This document shows positions 8,942 through 16,396 of a stretch of 64,000 nucleotides of DNA, in pieces. The DNA is taken from positions 121,073 through 185,072 of the forward strand of contig NZ_AMRJ01000004.1 of NCBI RefSeq assembly GCF_000300995.1, in the 5' to 3' direction. The notes beneath the pieces are model-generated. The model was not told the DNA's origin and made no database searches. It was given only the letters and a program-made list of their open reading frames with translations. The stretch's first letter is position 1, and each line of letters starts with the position of its first letter. Made by a program: the position numbers and the translations under genes. This DNA comes from Alcanivorax hongdengensis A-11-3 (lineage in GTDB: Bacteria > Pseudomonadota > Gammaproteobacteria > Pseudomonadales > Alcanivoracaceae).

Positions 8942-9047
8942 GTCGGACGCAATAGGCTGCAGGCGAAGGGCATAGGCGTGCGCATGCAAGAGGCGCCTCG
9001 GAATTGCAATGCCGCGCCAACTGTCGAGGTTGAGATTGGCGTCCGAC
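8942..9047. repeat. Inverted repeat flanking the end of the heptamer array
   Basis: GTCGGACGC at 8942-8950 is repeated in inverted orientation as GCGTCCGAC at 9039-9047. The second arm continues with CTCTGACGTCCGAC, a diverged relative of the array unit on the opposite strand. The 88 bp between the arms show nothing recognisable. This may be the remnant of a small repeat element from which the array grew. Confidence 0.6.
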
Positions 9048-9101
9048 CTCTGACGTCCGACCTTGTGCGTTTTCACGCACCCCCGCGAAGAACCATAAAA
9101 A

Positions 9102-9121
9102 AGCCCGGCACAGGCCGGGCT
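9102..9121 (-). terminator. Terminator of the RND/DUF1302 operon
   Basis: 8-bp stem AGCCCGGC / GCCGGGCT with loop ACAG, followed on the minus strand by TTTTTAT; A/T tracts on both sides could make it bidirectional. It lies 30 bp past the stop of the RND gene. Confidence 0.85.
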
Positions 9122-9151
9122 AAAAAATAACCAACGGAATCAGCGCGCCAG

Positions 9152-11533
9152 TCAATCGCGCTGTCGGGCCCGTGCCGCATCCGGCTTGAGCAGGAAGCGG
9201 CCCAGCGCCGGCAACAGCCAGAGAGCTCCGATCATGTTCCACAGGAACATGAAGGTCAGCAGGATGCCCATGTCCGCCTGGAACTTGATGGAACTGAACA
9301 CCCAGAAAACCACGCCCACGGCCAGGGTAATGCCGGTGAAGGCCACCGCCTTGCCGGTGGTCTTGAGGGTTTCCTTGTAGGCCTGCTCCAGATCCATGCC
9401 CTGCTTGAGGAACTCGGACAGCTTGCTATAGATATAGATGCCATAATCCACACCGATACCCACGCCCAATGCGATCACCGGCAAGGTGGCTACCTTCACG
9501 CCGATACCCAGCTGCGCCATCAGCGCCTGACAGAGAATCGAGGTCAGCCCCAGGGGCACGATGATACAGATCACCGCCCGCAGGGATCGGAAGGCCAGCA
9601 GAATCAGCACCGACACCACCGCATAAACCAATGCCAGCATGGGGTACTGGTTGGCCGCGATGGTCTGGTTGGTAGCCGCTTCCACCCCGGCATTGCCGGA
9701 AGCCAGCTTGAACACCACCTGATCCGGATTGTTGTGAGCCTTGGCAAACTTGGCCACCGCCGCGGTTACCCGGTCCAGTGTTTCCGCCTTGTGGTCATCC
9801 AGGAAGACGTAAACCGGTGTCAGCGAGCAGTTCAGGTTGTAGAGCGAATCGGGCATGAAGCTCATGGCGTTGTTGAGCGCATACTGGTCACGGGAAACCG
9901 TGGCCCACTTGAGCGAGCCCTCGTTCATGTTGGTGGCAATCTGTTTGGTGGCCGAGGCAATGGTCACCACATCCTGCACACCCTCCACATTACGCATTTG
10001 CCAGGCCAGGTCATCAATAGTTTCCATGGCCTCGTAGGCATTACAGGATTCCACCGGCGTCTTGGCCATCACCACCAGTACGTCCGCACTCACCGAGTAG
10101 TTAGACACCAGGAAGTTCACGTCATGGTTGTACTGATAACGGTGCTTGGGCTGGAAGCCACGGGGGCATTCCTGGTCGGCACAGGGGTCCGGCCACAGTT
10201 CCGGTGCGCCCTTGTCCAGGTCACCGATTTTCAGATCCTGGCTGTAGTAGATACCCACGCCATAACCGGCCAGCGCGATAACGATGGAAACAATCGCCAG
10301 CGGCGTCTTGGTAAAGCGGGCAAACAGGGTCGCCAGCGGGTGGTCCTTCTTGTCACCGGCCTGGATCTTGCGCACCGCGGCGCCACTGACGCCCAGGTAG
10401 GACAACACCATCGGCACCACCACCAGGTTACTGATGATGATCACCGCCACACCGATACTGGCGGCCATGGCCAGCTCGCGAATCACGCCAATATCAATGA
10501 TGTAGAGCGTGAGAAAACCGATGGCATCCGACAGCAGTGCCACCATGCCCGGGACACACAGGGCCTCCAGGGTGGAACGGGCGGCGGTGCGGGAATCCAT
10601 GCCGCCGGCGGCAAAGTTGGCCAGGGTATTGACCACCTGCACACCGTGGGACACGGCAATGGCAAACACCAAAAAAGGCACCAGCATGGAGTACGGGTCA
10701 ATGGTGAAACCCAGATAGCTGACGATCCCCAGCTGCCAGATCACGGCGATAAAGGAACAACCGGTCACCGTCAGGGCACTGCGAATGCAGCGGGTATCTA
10801 CCAGCAGCAGTACCGCAATCAGAGCCAGGGTGAAGAAGAAGAACATGGCCACTTCCTGGGCCGCCGACATCACATCACCGGCCTTCTTGGCCAGGCCGAC
10901 GATGTGAATGCTGACATTGGGATACTTCTTCTGATAATCACTGCGCAGCAGTTCCAGCTTGGCGGACAAGGCAGGAATATCCACACCATCCTTGCCCAGG
11001 GCATCCAGCAACTGGGCGTGGACCACGCTGGAGCGGAAGTTATCCGCCACCAGGCGCCCTACCTGCCCGGAGCGCAGCACATTGGTGCGCAGCTGTTCCA
11101 GCTTCTGCTCGGAGCCGTCATAGCCCAGCGGAATCACTTCACCGCCCTGAAAGCCCTGCTCGGTCACCTCGTTCCAGCGCACATTGCTGGTCCACAGGGA
11201 GCTGATCTTGCTGGGATCCACCCCTTCCATGGCGAACACATCGTCGGTGACATCTTTCAATGCCTGCATGTAATCGGCATTGAAAATGTCATCGTGCTGG
11301 GTTTCCTCGACGATCACACGGATGTCGTTACCCAGGTTAAGGTCGCTCTGATGCTCCAGGAAATTCTGGATATAGGGATGATCCAGCGGGATCATCTTGC
11401 GAATATCGGTATTGAGCTGAATCTTGCTGGCCTGAAGGCCCAGCACCACCGTGGCGACAATGAAGGCCAGCAGGATCAGCGGGCGAACCGCGAAGAGGCC
11501 GCCGGCAATACCTTTGGAAATACGTCCTGACAT
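9152..11533 (-). CDS. RND superfamily / MMPL-type transporter
   Basis: 793-residue inner-membrane protein with the two-fold RND architecture. A first membrane helix (residues ~14-34) is followed by a large periplasmic loop, a five-helix block around 225-385 with AVSHGVQVVNTLA, and a second transmembrane start near 410. A second periplasmic loop comes next, then a final five-helix block with VIALGVGIGVDYGIYIYSKL. The conserved acidic VDYG motif of MMPL/HpnN-type RND proteins is present. AAGGGGG precedes the ATG. It is the last gene of an operon with YCF48-like, DUF1329 and DUF1302 genes. These four families recur together in hydrocarbon- and steroid-degrading proteobacteria. The substrate is unknown; a hydrophobic molecule or lipid is a reasonable inference. 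Confidence 0.88.
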   Translation of the reverse strand: MSGRISKGIAGGLFAVRPLILLAFIVATVVLGLQASKIQLNTDIRKMIPLDHPYIQNFLEHQSDLNLGNDIRVIVEETQHDDIFNADYMQALKDVTDDVFAMEGVDPSKISSLWTSNVRWNEVTEQGFQGGEVIPLGYDGSEQKLEQLRTNVLRSGQVGRLVADNFRSSVVHAQLLDALGKDGVDIPALSAKLELLRSDYQKKYPNVSIHIVGLAKKAGDVMSAAQEVAMFFFFTLALIAVLLLVDTRCIRSALTVTGCSFIAVIWQLGIVSYLGFTIDPYSMLVPFLVFAIAVSHGVQVVNTLANFAAGGMDSRTAARSTLEALCVPGMVALLSDAIGFLTLYIIDIGVIRELAMAASIGVAVIIISNLVVVPMVLSYLGVSGAAVRKIQAGDKKDHPLATLFARFTKTPLAIVSIVIALAGYGVGIYYSQDLKIGDLDKGAPELWPDPCADQECPRGFQPKHRYQYNHDVNFLVSNYSVSADVLVVMAKTPVESCNAYEAMETIDDLAWQMRNVEGVQDVVTIASATKQIATNMNEGSLKWATVSRDQYALNNAMSFMPDSLYNLNCSLTPVYVFLDDHKAETLDRVTAAVAKFAKAHNNPDQVVFKLASGNAGVEAATNQTIAANQYPMLALVYAVVSVLILLAFRSLRAVICIIVPLGLTSILCQALMAQLGIGVKVATLPVIALGVGIGVDYGIYIYSKLSEFLKQGMDLEQAYKETLKTTGKAVAFTGITLAVGVVFWVFSSIKFQADMGILLTFMFLWNMIGALWLLPALGRFLLKPDAARARQRD

Positions 11534-11544
11534 GCTGAGCCCCC

Positions 11545-12603
11545 TTATTTGACGTCTTCAACCACACGTACTCCCCCCTGGCCGGCGATCAACACGCCAC
11601 CCTGGGATCTGGGAAGTACAGCGGAAATGGATTCGCGGCCCGGCAGGAACCGCAGGGACAGTGACTGGCCACCGTCATGACTGGTAAGAATGCCACCGGC
11701 ATTGGTTACCAGCACCACGGTGCCATCTTTCAGGACAGTGCCAGCATTAATACCCCGGCTCAGGCCGGTGTCGATGTGGGTCCAGCTATTGCCGCGATTG
11801 CCGGTCAGCCAGACATTGCCCTGCAGGCCATAAACCAGGGCCTGGTAATCAGACAACAGCGTGGCGCCAAACAGGGTGCCCTGATAAGGGCTATCAAGCT
11901 TCTTCCAGGTCTTGCCACGATCACGGGACCGGAAAATCACGCCTTTCTCGCCGGTCACATAACGCTCATCAAGGCCCGCTTTGCCGTTGTAGCTGTACAG
12001 ATGCCAGCCATCAACGTTATCCAGACGCTTCAGGTCCTTTTTCCAGTTCTGGCCACCATCCTGGGTTTCCAGAAAATAACCATACCCGCCCACGGCCACG
12101 GCACGGTCACGGCCTTCGCAGTAGACATCCAGCAGCGGGGCTCCGGAAGTATCCACCGGCGCCGGCTCATCGTAGCTGTCGTCACCGTAGGGGTCGCCAT
12201 AGATGTCACCCATGTCACCGCTGTCATCGTAGGCGGTGTCGTCCTGCTGGTCGCCTTCGCCGCCGAGCGGGTCACTGTATTCCAGCGTCCAGGTTTCACC
12301 ACCATCATCGGTGCCCAGCACCACGGCATCATGGCCCACCGCCCAGCCATGACGGGGATCGGCAAAGCAAACGGCGGTGAGCAACACCTGGGTGGGCGTA
12401 GCAGCCACTTTCCAGTGGCTGCCCTGGTCATCGGAATAAATAATCTTGCCGCGATCGCCAACGGCCACGGCACGCTCACCGGCATAGGCCAGACCCAGAT
12501 AGGTATTGGCACGAACCAGTGGCGCGTTGTTATCCAGAAATTCTGACGCCTGCACGGAACCGGCAAGCGTGGCCATCACGGCCATCGTTATTAGTTTTTT
12601 CAT
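11545..12603 (-). CDS. Exported YCF48-like beta-propeller protein
   Basis: 352 residues with a Sec signal (MKKLITMAVMATLAGSVQA, cleaved before SEF). The mature protein has repeated BNR/YCF48 blades: IYSDDQGSHWKVA, LGTDDGGETWTLE, LETQDGGQNWKKD, FRSRDRGKTWKKLD, LTGNRGNSWTHID and LTSHDGGQSLSL, each with the S/T-x-D-x-G-x-T/S-W pattern. Related folds assist photosystem II assembly in cyanobacteria, but here the partner is probably the neighbouring transporter system. An unusual Asp/Gly-rich insert (about residues 115-148) interrupts the second and third blades. The start at 12601-12603 is chosen because it begins the signal peptide. It ends 11 bp before the RND start. Confidence 0.85.
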   Translation of the reverse strand: MKKLITMAVMATLAGSVQASEFLDNNAPLVRANTYLGLAYAGERAVAVGDRGKIIYSDDQGSHWKVAATPTQVLLTAVCFADPRHGWAVGHDAVVLGTDDGGETWTLEYSDPLGGEGDQQDDTAYDDSGDMGDIYGDPYGDDSYDEPAPVDTSGAPLLDVYCEGRDRAVAVGGYGYFLETQDGGQNWKKDLKRLDNVDGWHLYSYNGKAGLDERYVTGEKGVIFRSRDRGKTWKKLDSPYQGTLFGATLLSDYQALVYGLQGNVWLTGNRGNSWTHIDTGLSRGINAGTVLKDGTVVLVTNAGGILTSHDGGQSLSLRFLPGRESISAVLPRSQGGVLIAGQGGVRVVEDVK

Positions 12604-12723
12604 ATCCCATCTCTTCCCGAGGCAAGCACAAAACGACCGGTGCGCCTGGCAGGATGCCCGGGCGCCCGGTCGTATTATCAACGCCGACAGGTGCTTGCTG
12701 CCGGCGTAGTGGTTCAGATCCTG

Positions 12724-14133
12724 TTAGCCGCGACCGCGACGGCGCAGGGCCGCCGGATGGAAGTAACGCTCATCCGGTACCGGCTGGCTGAAGTCCAGGA
12801 TGGAGGGTTCCTCGTTATCCAGCAGTTGCACGTGGTAACGCTTGGCACGCAGGTCGTGGAAGGTATCCAGCGCGCTCCACTGGGTGGGAACCTCGTAGTA
12901 GTTCTTGATGTAGGCCAGGCTGACACGCCACAGTTCGCCACGACGGTCATACTGATCCACGGCGGCAATTTGCCAGGAATCCGCATCGATGTAGAAACGA
13001 CGCTTGGTGTAGATGTGGCGCTCACCCTCTTTCAGGTTGGCTTCCACCACCCACACGCGGTGCAGTTCCCAGCGGGCGTATTCCGGGTTCACATGACCTT
13101 GCTGCAGCAGCTGTTCATAGCTGATGTCGGCGCTATCGATCTTGTAGTTGTTGTAGGGGATAAACATTTCCACCGGCTTTTCGTGCACCAGGGACCAGTT
13201 GTACTTGTCCGGTGAACCGTTATACATGTCGGTGTCGTCGGCGGTGCGCAGGCCATCGGCCGCGGCAATCGGGGTGTCGTAGGCCAGGTTCGGGGCACGA
13301 CGGACCCGACGTTGACCCGCATTGTAACCCCAGGCCTGACGCGGCATTTTCTTCTGGTCCAGGGTTTCGTGCACCAGCACGGCACCACCGGCCAGACGCG
13401 CCGGCGCCTTGGTGAAGGACAGGTAGTAGAAGATGACGTTGTCCAGGGTGTTGAAGGAGTATTTCGGGTCGTAGTAACGGAAATACACTTCCTGCTGGGA
13501 GGTCACCAGTGAGTAGGCACCGTTGCGCTGTACCGCTACCTCGGACGCACGACGTACCACGTAAATACCGCGCCAGCGCAGGATGTGGTTCCAGATCGCT
13601 TCACGGGCCTTCTCACTGTTGCTGCCATACAGCTCCGGGAAGGGAATACCGCCGAAGACGTTCTTCACGCCGGTGTCTTCCAGCACTGCGGAGGTGGCGT
13701 TGCTCTTGGTGTTGTCGTACACCCATTGCGGTGCCGACGTGGAACGGTGACTCGGATAGACATTCAACTTGAAGGTATCAGGGTAGGTTTTCAGCATCGC
13801 CTGTACGCCATCGGGAACCTTGTCGGCGTACTTGCCCAGATTCTGGGCGGTGATGGTAAACGCGATCTTGTCGCTGGCATACGGGTCCGGGTGATGCTGG
13901 CCCGGGTGTGTGTAGGTCTTGGGAATGTCCTTGCGCTGGATACCGCCGGTCCAGTCGGGAATACCCAGACCGGTGGAGGTGGCCTTGCCGTTGCCTTTCA
14001 CCTGGGCACCAAACGGCGTCAGGGTCTTGCCCAGCTGAGCGGCCTGCTGGGCAGACACACCGGCCTGGACCCCGCTGGCCATAGACAGAGACAGTGCCAA
14101 GGCACCGCCCATCACTGCAATCTTTTTAAACAT
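12724..14133 (-). CDS. DUF1329 periplasmic/outer-membrane-associated protein
   Basis: 469 residues. Signal peptide MFKKIAVMGGALALSLSMASGVQA; the mature chain begins GVSAQQAAQLGKTLTPFGA, typical of DUF1329, and includes FPELYGSNSEKAREAIWNHI, VRRAPNLAYDTPIAAADGLRTADDTDMYNGSPDKYNW and YTKRRFYIDADSWQIAAVDQYD. DUF1329 proteins are related to LolA/LolB-type folds that hold lipid or lipoprotein in a beta half-barrel, so a carrier role between membranes is plausible. GGAGAGC lies before the ATG at 14131-14133. The downstream neighbour starts 121 bp later and the upstream DUF1302 gene ends 53 bp before the start. Confidence 0.87.
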   Translation of the reverse strand: MFKKIAVMGGALALSLSMASGVQAGVSAQQAAQLGKTLTPFGAQVKGNGKATSTGLGIPDWTGGIQRKDIPKTYTHPGQHHPDPYASDKIAFTITAQNLGKYADKVPDGVQAMLKTYPDTFKLNVYPSHRSTSAPQWVYDNTKSNATSAVLEDTGVKNVFGGIPFPELYGSNSEKAREAIWNHILRWRGIYVVRRASEVAVQRNGAYSLVTSQQEVYFRYYDPKYSFNTLDNVIFYYLSFTKAPARLAGGAVLVHETLDQKKMPRQAWGYNAGQRRVRRAPNLAYDTPIAAADGLRTADDTDMYNGSPDKYNWSLVHEKPVEMFIPYNNYKIDSADISYEQLLQQGHVNPEYARWELHRVWVVEANLKEGERHIYTKRRFYIDADSWQIAAVDQYDRRGELWRVSLAYIKNYYEVPTQWSALDTFHDLRAKRYHVQLLDNEEPSILDFSQPVPDERYFHPAALRRRGRG

Positions 14134-14186
14134 GGTTGCTCTCCGGAAAACCGGGCCGGCTCGCACCGGCCCGCAATTGTTCATTA

Positions 14187-16172
14187 TCAGAAAGAATATT
14201 TGACGGAAACCGTGGCGTTATTACGGTCAGCCAGCTTGTTGGAATAATTCGCGCCCCAGAAGGTGGTAGCGGAAAGATCCAGCTCAAGATTGTTCAGGTA
14301 AACAAAATTGACGCCCAGCGTGGCTGCCTTTCGATCTTCCATGAAGTTGCCGCCGATCGGTGAATTACCGTCCACGTCATGGGCGAAGCGAATGCTCGGG
14401 CTCATGGCGATGCCGCGGTAGATATTGTTGTAATCGGCTTTAATGACAGCGCGATAACCCCAGGAGGTCTTGTCCAGATCGTAATGATCCGGGCCGCCGC
14501 CCAGAGTGTTGGCCTCGCTATCAAGAATGGCTGCGGTGGAGTTGTAGTTCAGCTCCGGGTTTTCCAGGCCATCCACACGTTCGACACCCAGTTCCAGCAA
14601 GGCAATCAGGTTATCGGTGCCCAGCGTCGGGCCGAAGTTGAAGATACTCACCAGGGAGCCGTTGTAGCTCTCTACCTCGTCGTAGAAGTAGTACATCTGG
14701 CCTTCCTGCACCGTGGTACTACCGTCGAGACAGCTCCCGCCGACTTCAGCGCGAACACAATGCGAAGTCAGATCATCTATCTGGACATCCTGCCCCTGCA
14801 AAGCAGAGATACCTGCTGCACCGGCCAGTTTGGCGATCAGATTATCACCGACTTCGTTGATGATGGCGCGTTTGGGCCGGTAGGCCACTTCACCGGCCAG
14901 GGACATGGTGCCAATATTGGTATTGAAACTGGCACCAAACATGTCCTGATCTTCGAGATAGACCATTTGATACTGAGAGGTATCAATAGTCTCCGCCATT
15001 GCCGCAGCACCACCACCTTTATTCAATTTTGTAATGCGAGACCCGACAATAGGGGTACGCGCATGCGTCCGGGTGTAATACAGGGCAAACTCAGTGCCGT
15101 TCAGCCCTTCGGCAAAATAACGATAGGCCAGACCAAACTGCCCATTGTCCTTAGCCTCGTCATCCCGCATGCGGTCCACAGTTACCTGAGTTGCCTCATA
15201 CTGGTAATCGGAGAACTGTGAGGTATAGCCCGCAAAGGCCGTTTCCAGTCCAGGAAGACCTGCAGTGTAAGCTACAGCTCGGCCATCCACGATCACGTGA
15301 TCCGCCCCTTCACCGGGGAACGCATCATGGGTGGAGAAGTAGCTGCCCACCGGCGCGTCTTCCGAGTTCTTCCACTCGAACTGGTAGAAGCCTTCCAGAG
15401 TCGCGTTGTAGGTCAGGCCGTAGGAAAAGTAGAAGCTGTCCAGCGGCAGCAGCGCTTCCTTGATCTCGGAACCGGGCAGCCGCAGGGCATTCAGATCGAA
15501 GTAGTTGGCGGTATTGACCCCACCCTGCATGAACAGGGCCTCGCCCCAATTGATCACTTGCTGACCCAGTCGCAGGTTCAGCGGACGATCAAACATGTCG
15601 AAGTTACCCCAGACATAAGCGTCCAGCATGCGAGCACGCTTGCCGGCATAACGCTTGGTGTCATCGGTGAAATCGTCACCCGTGCCGTTGTTGGCGTAAT
15701 CGGAGTAGGTAGCGTAGCGTGTGTACATGTTGCTACCGGGAATATACGGGCCGGAAGCAAACAGATCACCGCCGTCATGGTTGCCACCCATGATCACCGC
15801 GTCGTAAAAGGCGGTACCGCGCAGGAATACGCCGTACTTGTTCTGCCAGCTAAGATCCAGTTCCGGGGTAATCTTGTAGACCAGGGACGCCAGGCCGGTG
15901 TCGAAATTGTTGTCGGCATCGTTCTTGTTGATCTGCGAGCCATACCCTTGCTTCGTCATGTCGACCACATCACCGGTCGCCGCCAGCATCGGGTCCTGAC
16001 TCTCGGTACGGAATAGAGCGCCCACCGACAGGGTGGTATCCAACCGCCCGGAAATATCCGGGTTGTCGAATTGCAGTTGTAGTGCAGAGGCGGGTACAGA
16101 CAGGCCACTGAGGGCGGCAGCACTGGCGACAGCCAGCGCCAGCCTGGTTTTACGCAGGTGGTTATTATTCAT
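14187..16172 (-). CDS. DUF1302 outer-membrane beta-barrel protein
   Basis: 661 residues with a signal peptide (to about Ala30, PASA-LQL) and a mature chain rich in alternating aromatic/hydrophobic strands, ending VSVKYSF with the C-terminal Phe typical of BAM-inserted barrels. The DUF1302 N-terminus GRLDTTLSVGALFRTESQDP, GLASLVYKITPELDLSWQNKYGVFLRGTAFYD and LRLGQQVINWGEALFMQGG are family hallmarks. GGAG precedes the ATG. It is the first gene of the operon and the likely outer-membrane channel of the set. The inferred role is passage of hydrophobic substrates such as fatty acids, alkane products or sterol-like compounds; no direct evidence. Confidence 0.88.
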   Translation of the reverse strand: MNNNHLRKTRLALAVASAAALSGLSVPASALQLQFDNPDISGRLDTTLSVGALFRTESQDPMLAATGDVVDMTKQGYGSQINKNDADNNFDTGLASLVYKITPELDLSWQNKYGVFLRGTAFYDAVIMGGNHDGGDLFASGPYIPGSNMYTRYATYSDYANNGTGDDFTDDTKRYAGKRARMLDAYVWGNFDMFDRPLNLRLGQQVINWGEALFMQGGVNTANYFDLNALRLPGSEIKEALLPLDSFYFSYGLTYNATLEGFYQFEWKNSEDAPVGSYFSTHDAFPGEGADHVIVDGRAVAYTAGLPGLETAFAGYTSQFSDYQYEATQVTVDRMRDDEAKDNGQFGLAYRYFAEGLNGTEFALYYTRTHARTPIVGSRITKLNKGGGAAAMAETIDTSQYQMVYLEDQDMFGASFNTNIGTMSLAGEVAYRPKRAIINEVGDNLIAKLAGAAGISALQGQDVQIDDLTSHCVRAEVGGSCLDGSTTVQEGQMYYFYDEVESYNGSLVSIFNFGPTLGTDNLIALLELGVERVDGLENPELNYNSTAAILDSEANTLGGGPDHYDLDKTSWGYRAVIKADYNNIYRGIAMSPSIRFAHDVDGNSPIGGNFMEDRKAATLGVNFVYLNNLELDLSATTFWGANYSNKLADRNNATVSVKYSF

Positions 16173-16283
16173 TAGCTACTCCGAGTTACCTTGCGCAAGG
16201 CTTATTGTTATCAAGTGTGGCGGTTGGCTCCCCGGCCGGCCAGAGTCCCATCAATCTTTCTGACACAGACCGCCACCCACTCT

Positions 16284-16313
16284 AGTATTTAATTCTTACA
16301 CAGAACCGGTCAA
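16284..16313 (-). promoter_or_regulatory. Sigma70-type promoter of the DUF1302-DUF1329-YCF48-RND operon
   Basis: On the minus strand TTGACC (16308-16313), 18-nt spacer, AATACT (16284-16289), about 110 nt upstream of the DUF1302 start. Confidence 0.55.
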
Positions 16314-16339
16314 AAAAAAGCCCCATCCTTCATCCAAAA

Positions 16340-16361
16340 GTGACCTTCCGGTCACCTTTTT
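16340..16361 (-). terminator. Possible terminator after pepN
   Basis: 6-bp stem GTGACC / GGTCAC with loop TTCC (16340-16355). Read on the minus strand (pepN direction) it is followed by TTTTGG. The plus strand has CTTTTT after it. Short stem, so only moderate support. Confidence 0.45.
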
Positions 16362-16396
16362 ACATTCCCGGGGCCTCGCAGACCACCGGCAAACCG

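Noticed and set aside
8587..9080. Two long minus-strand open frames with a repeating SDLRPQT pattern
   Set aside because: They are read-through of the 7-bp tandem array, which is stop-free in all three minus frames; no ribosome site, no conserved ends.
9734..11530. 598-codon plus-strand open frame opposite the RND gene
   Set aside because: Shadow of the RND gene, His/Gln-rich composition typical of antisense translation, no start signals.
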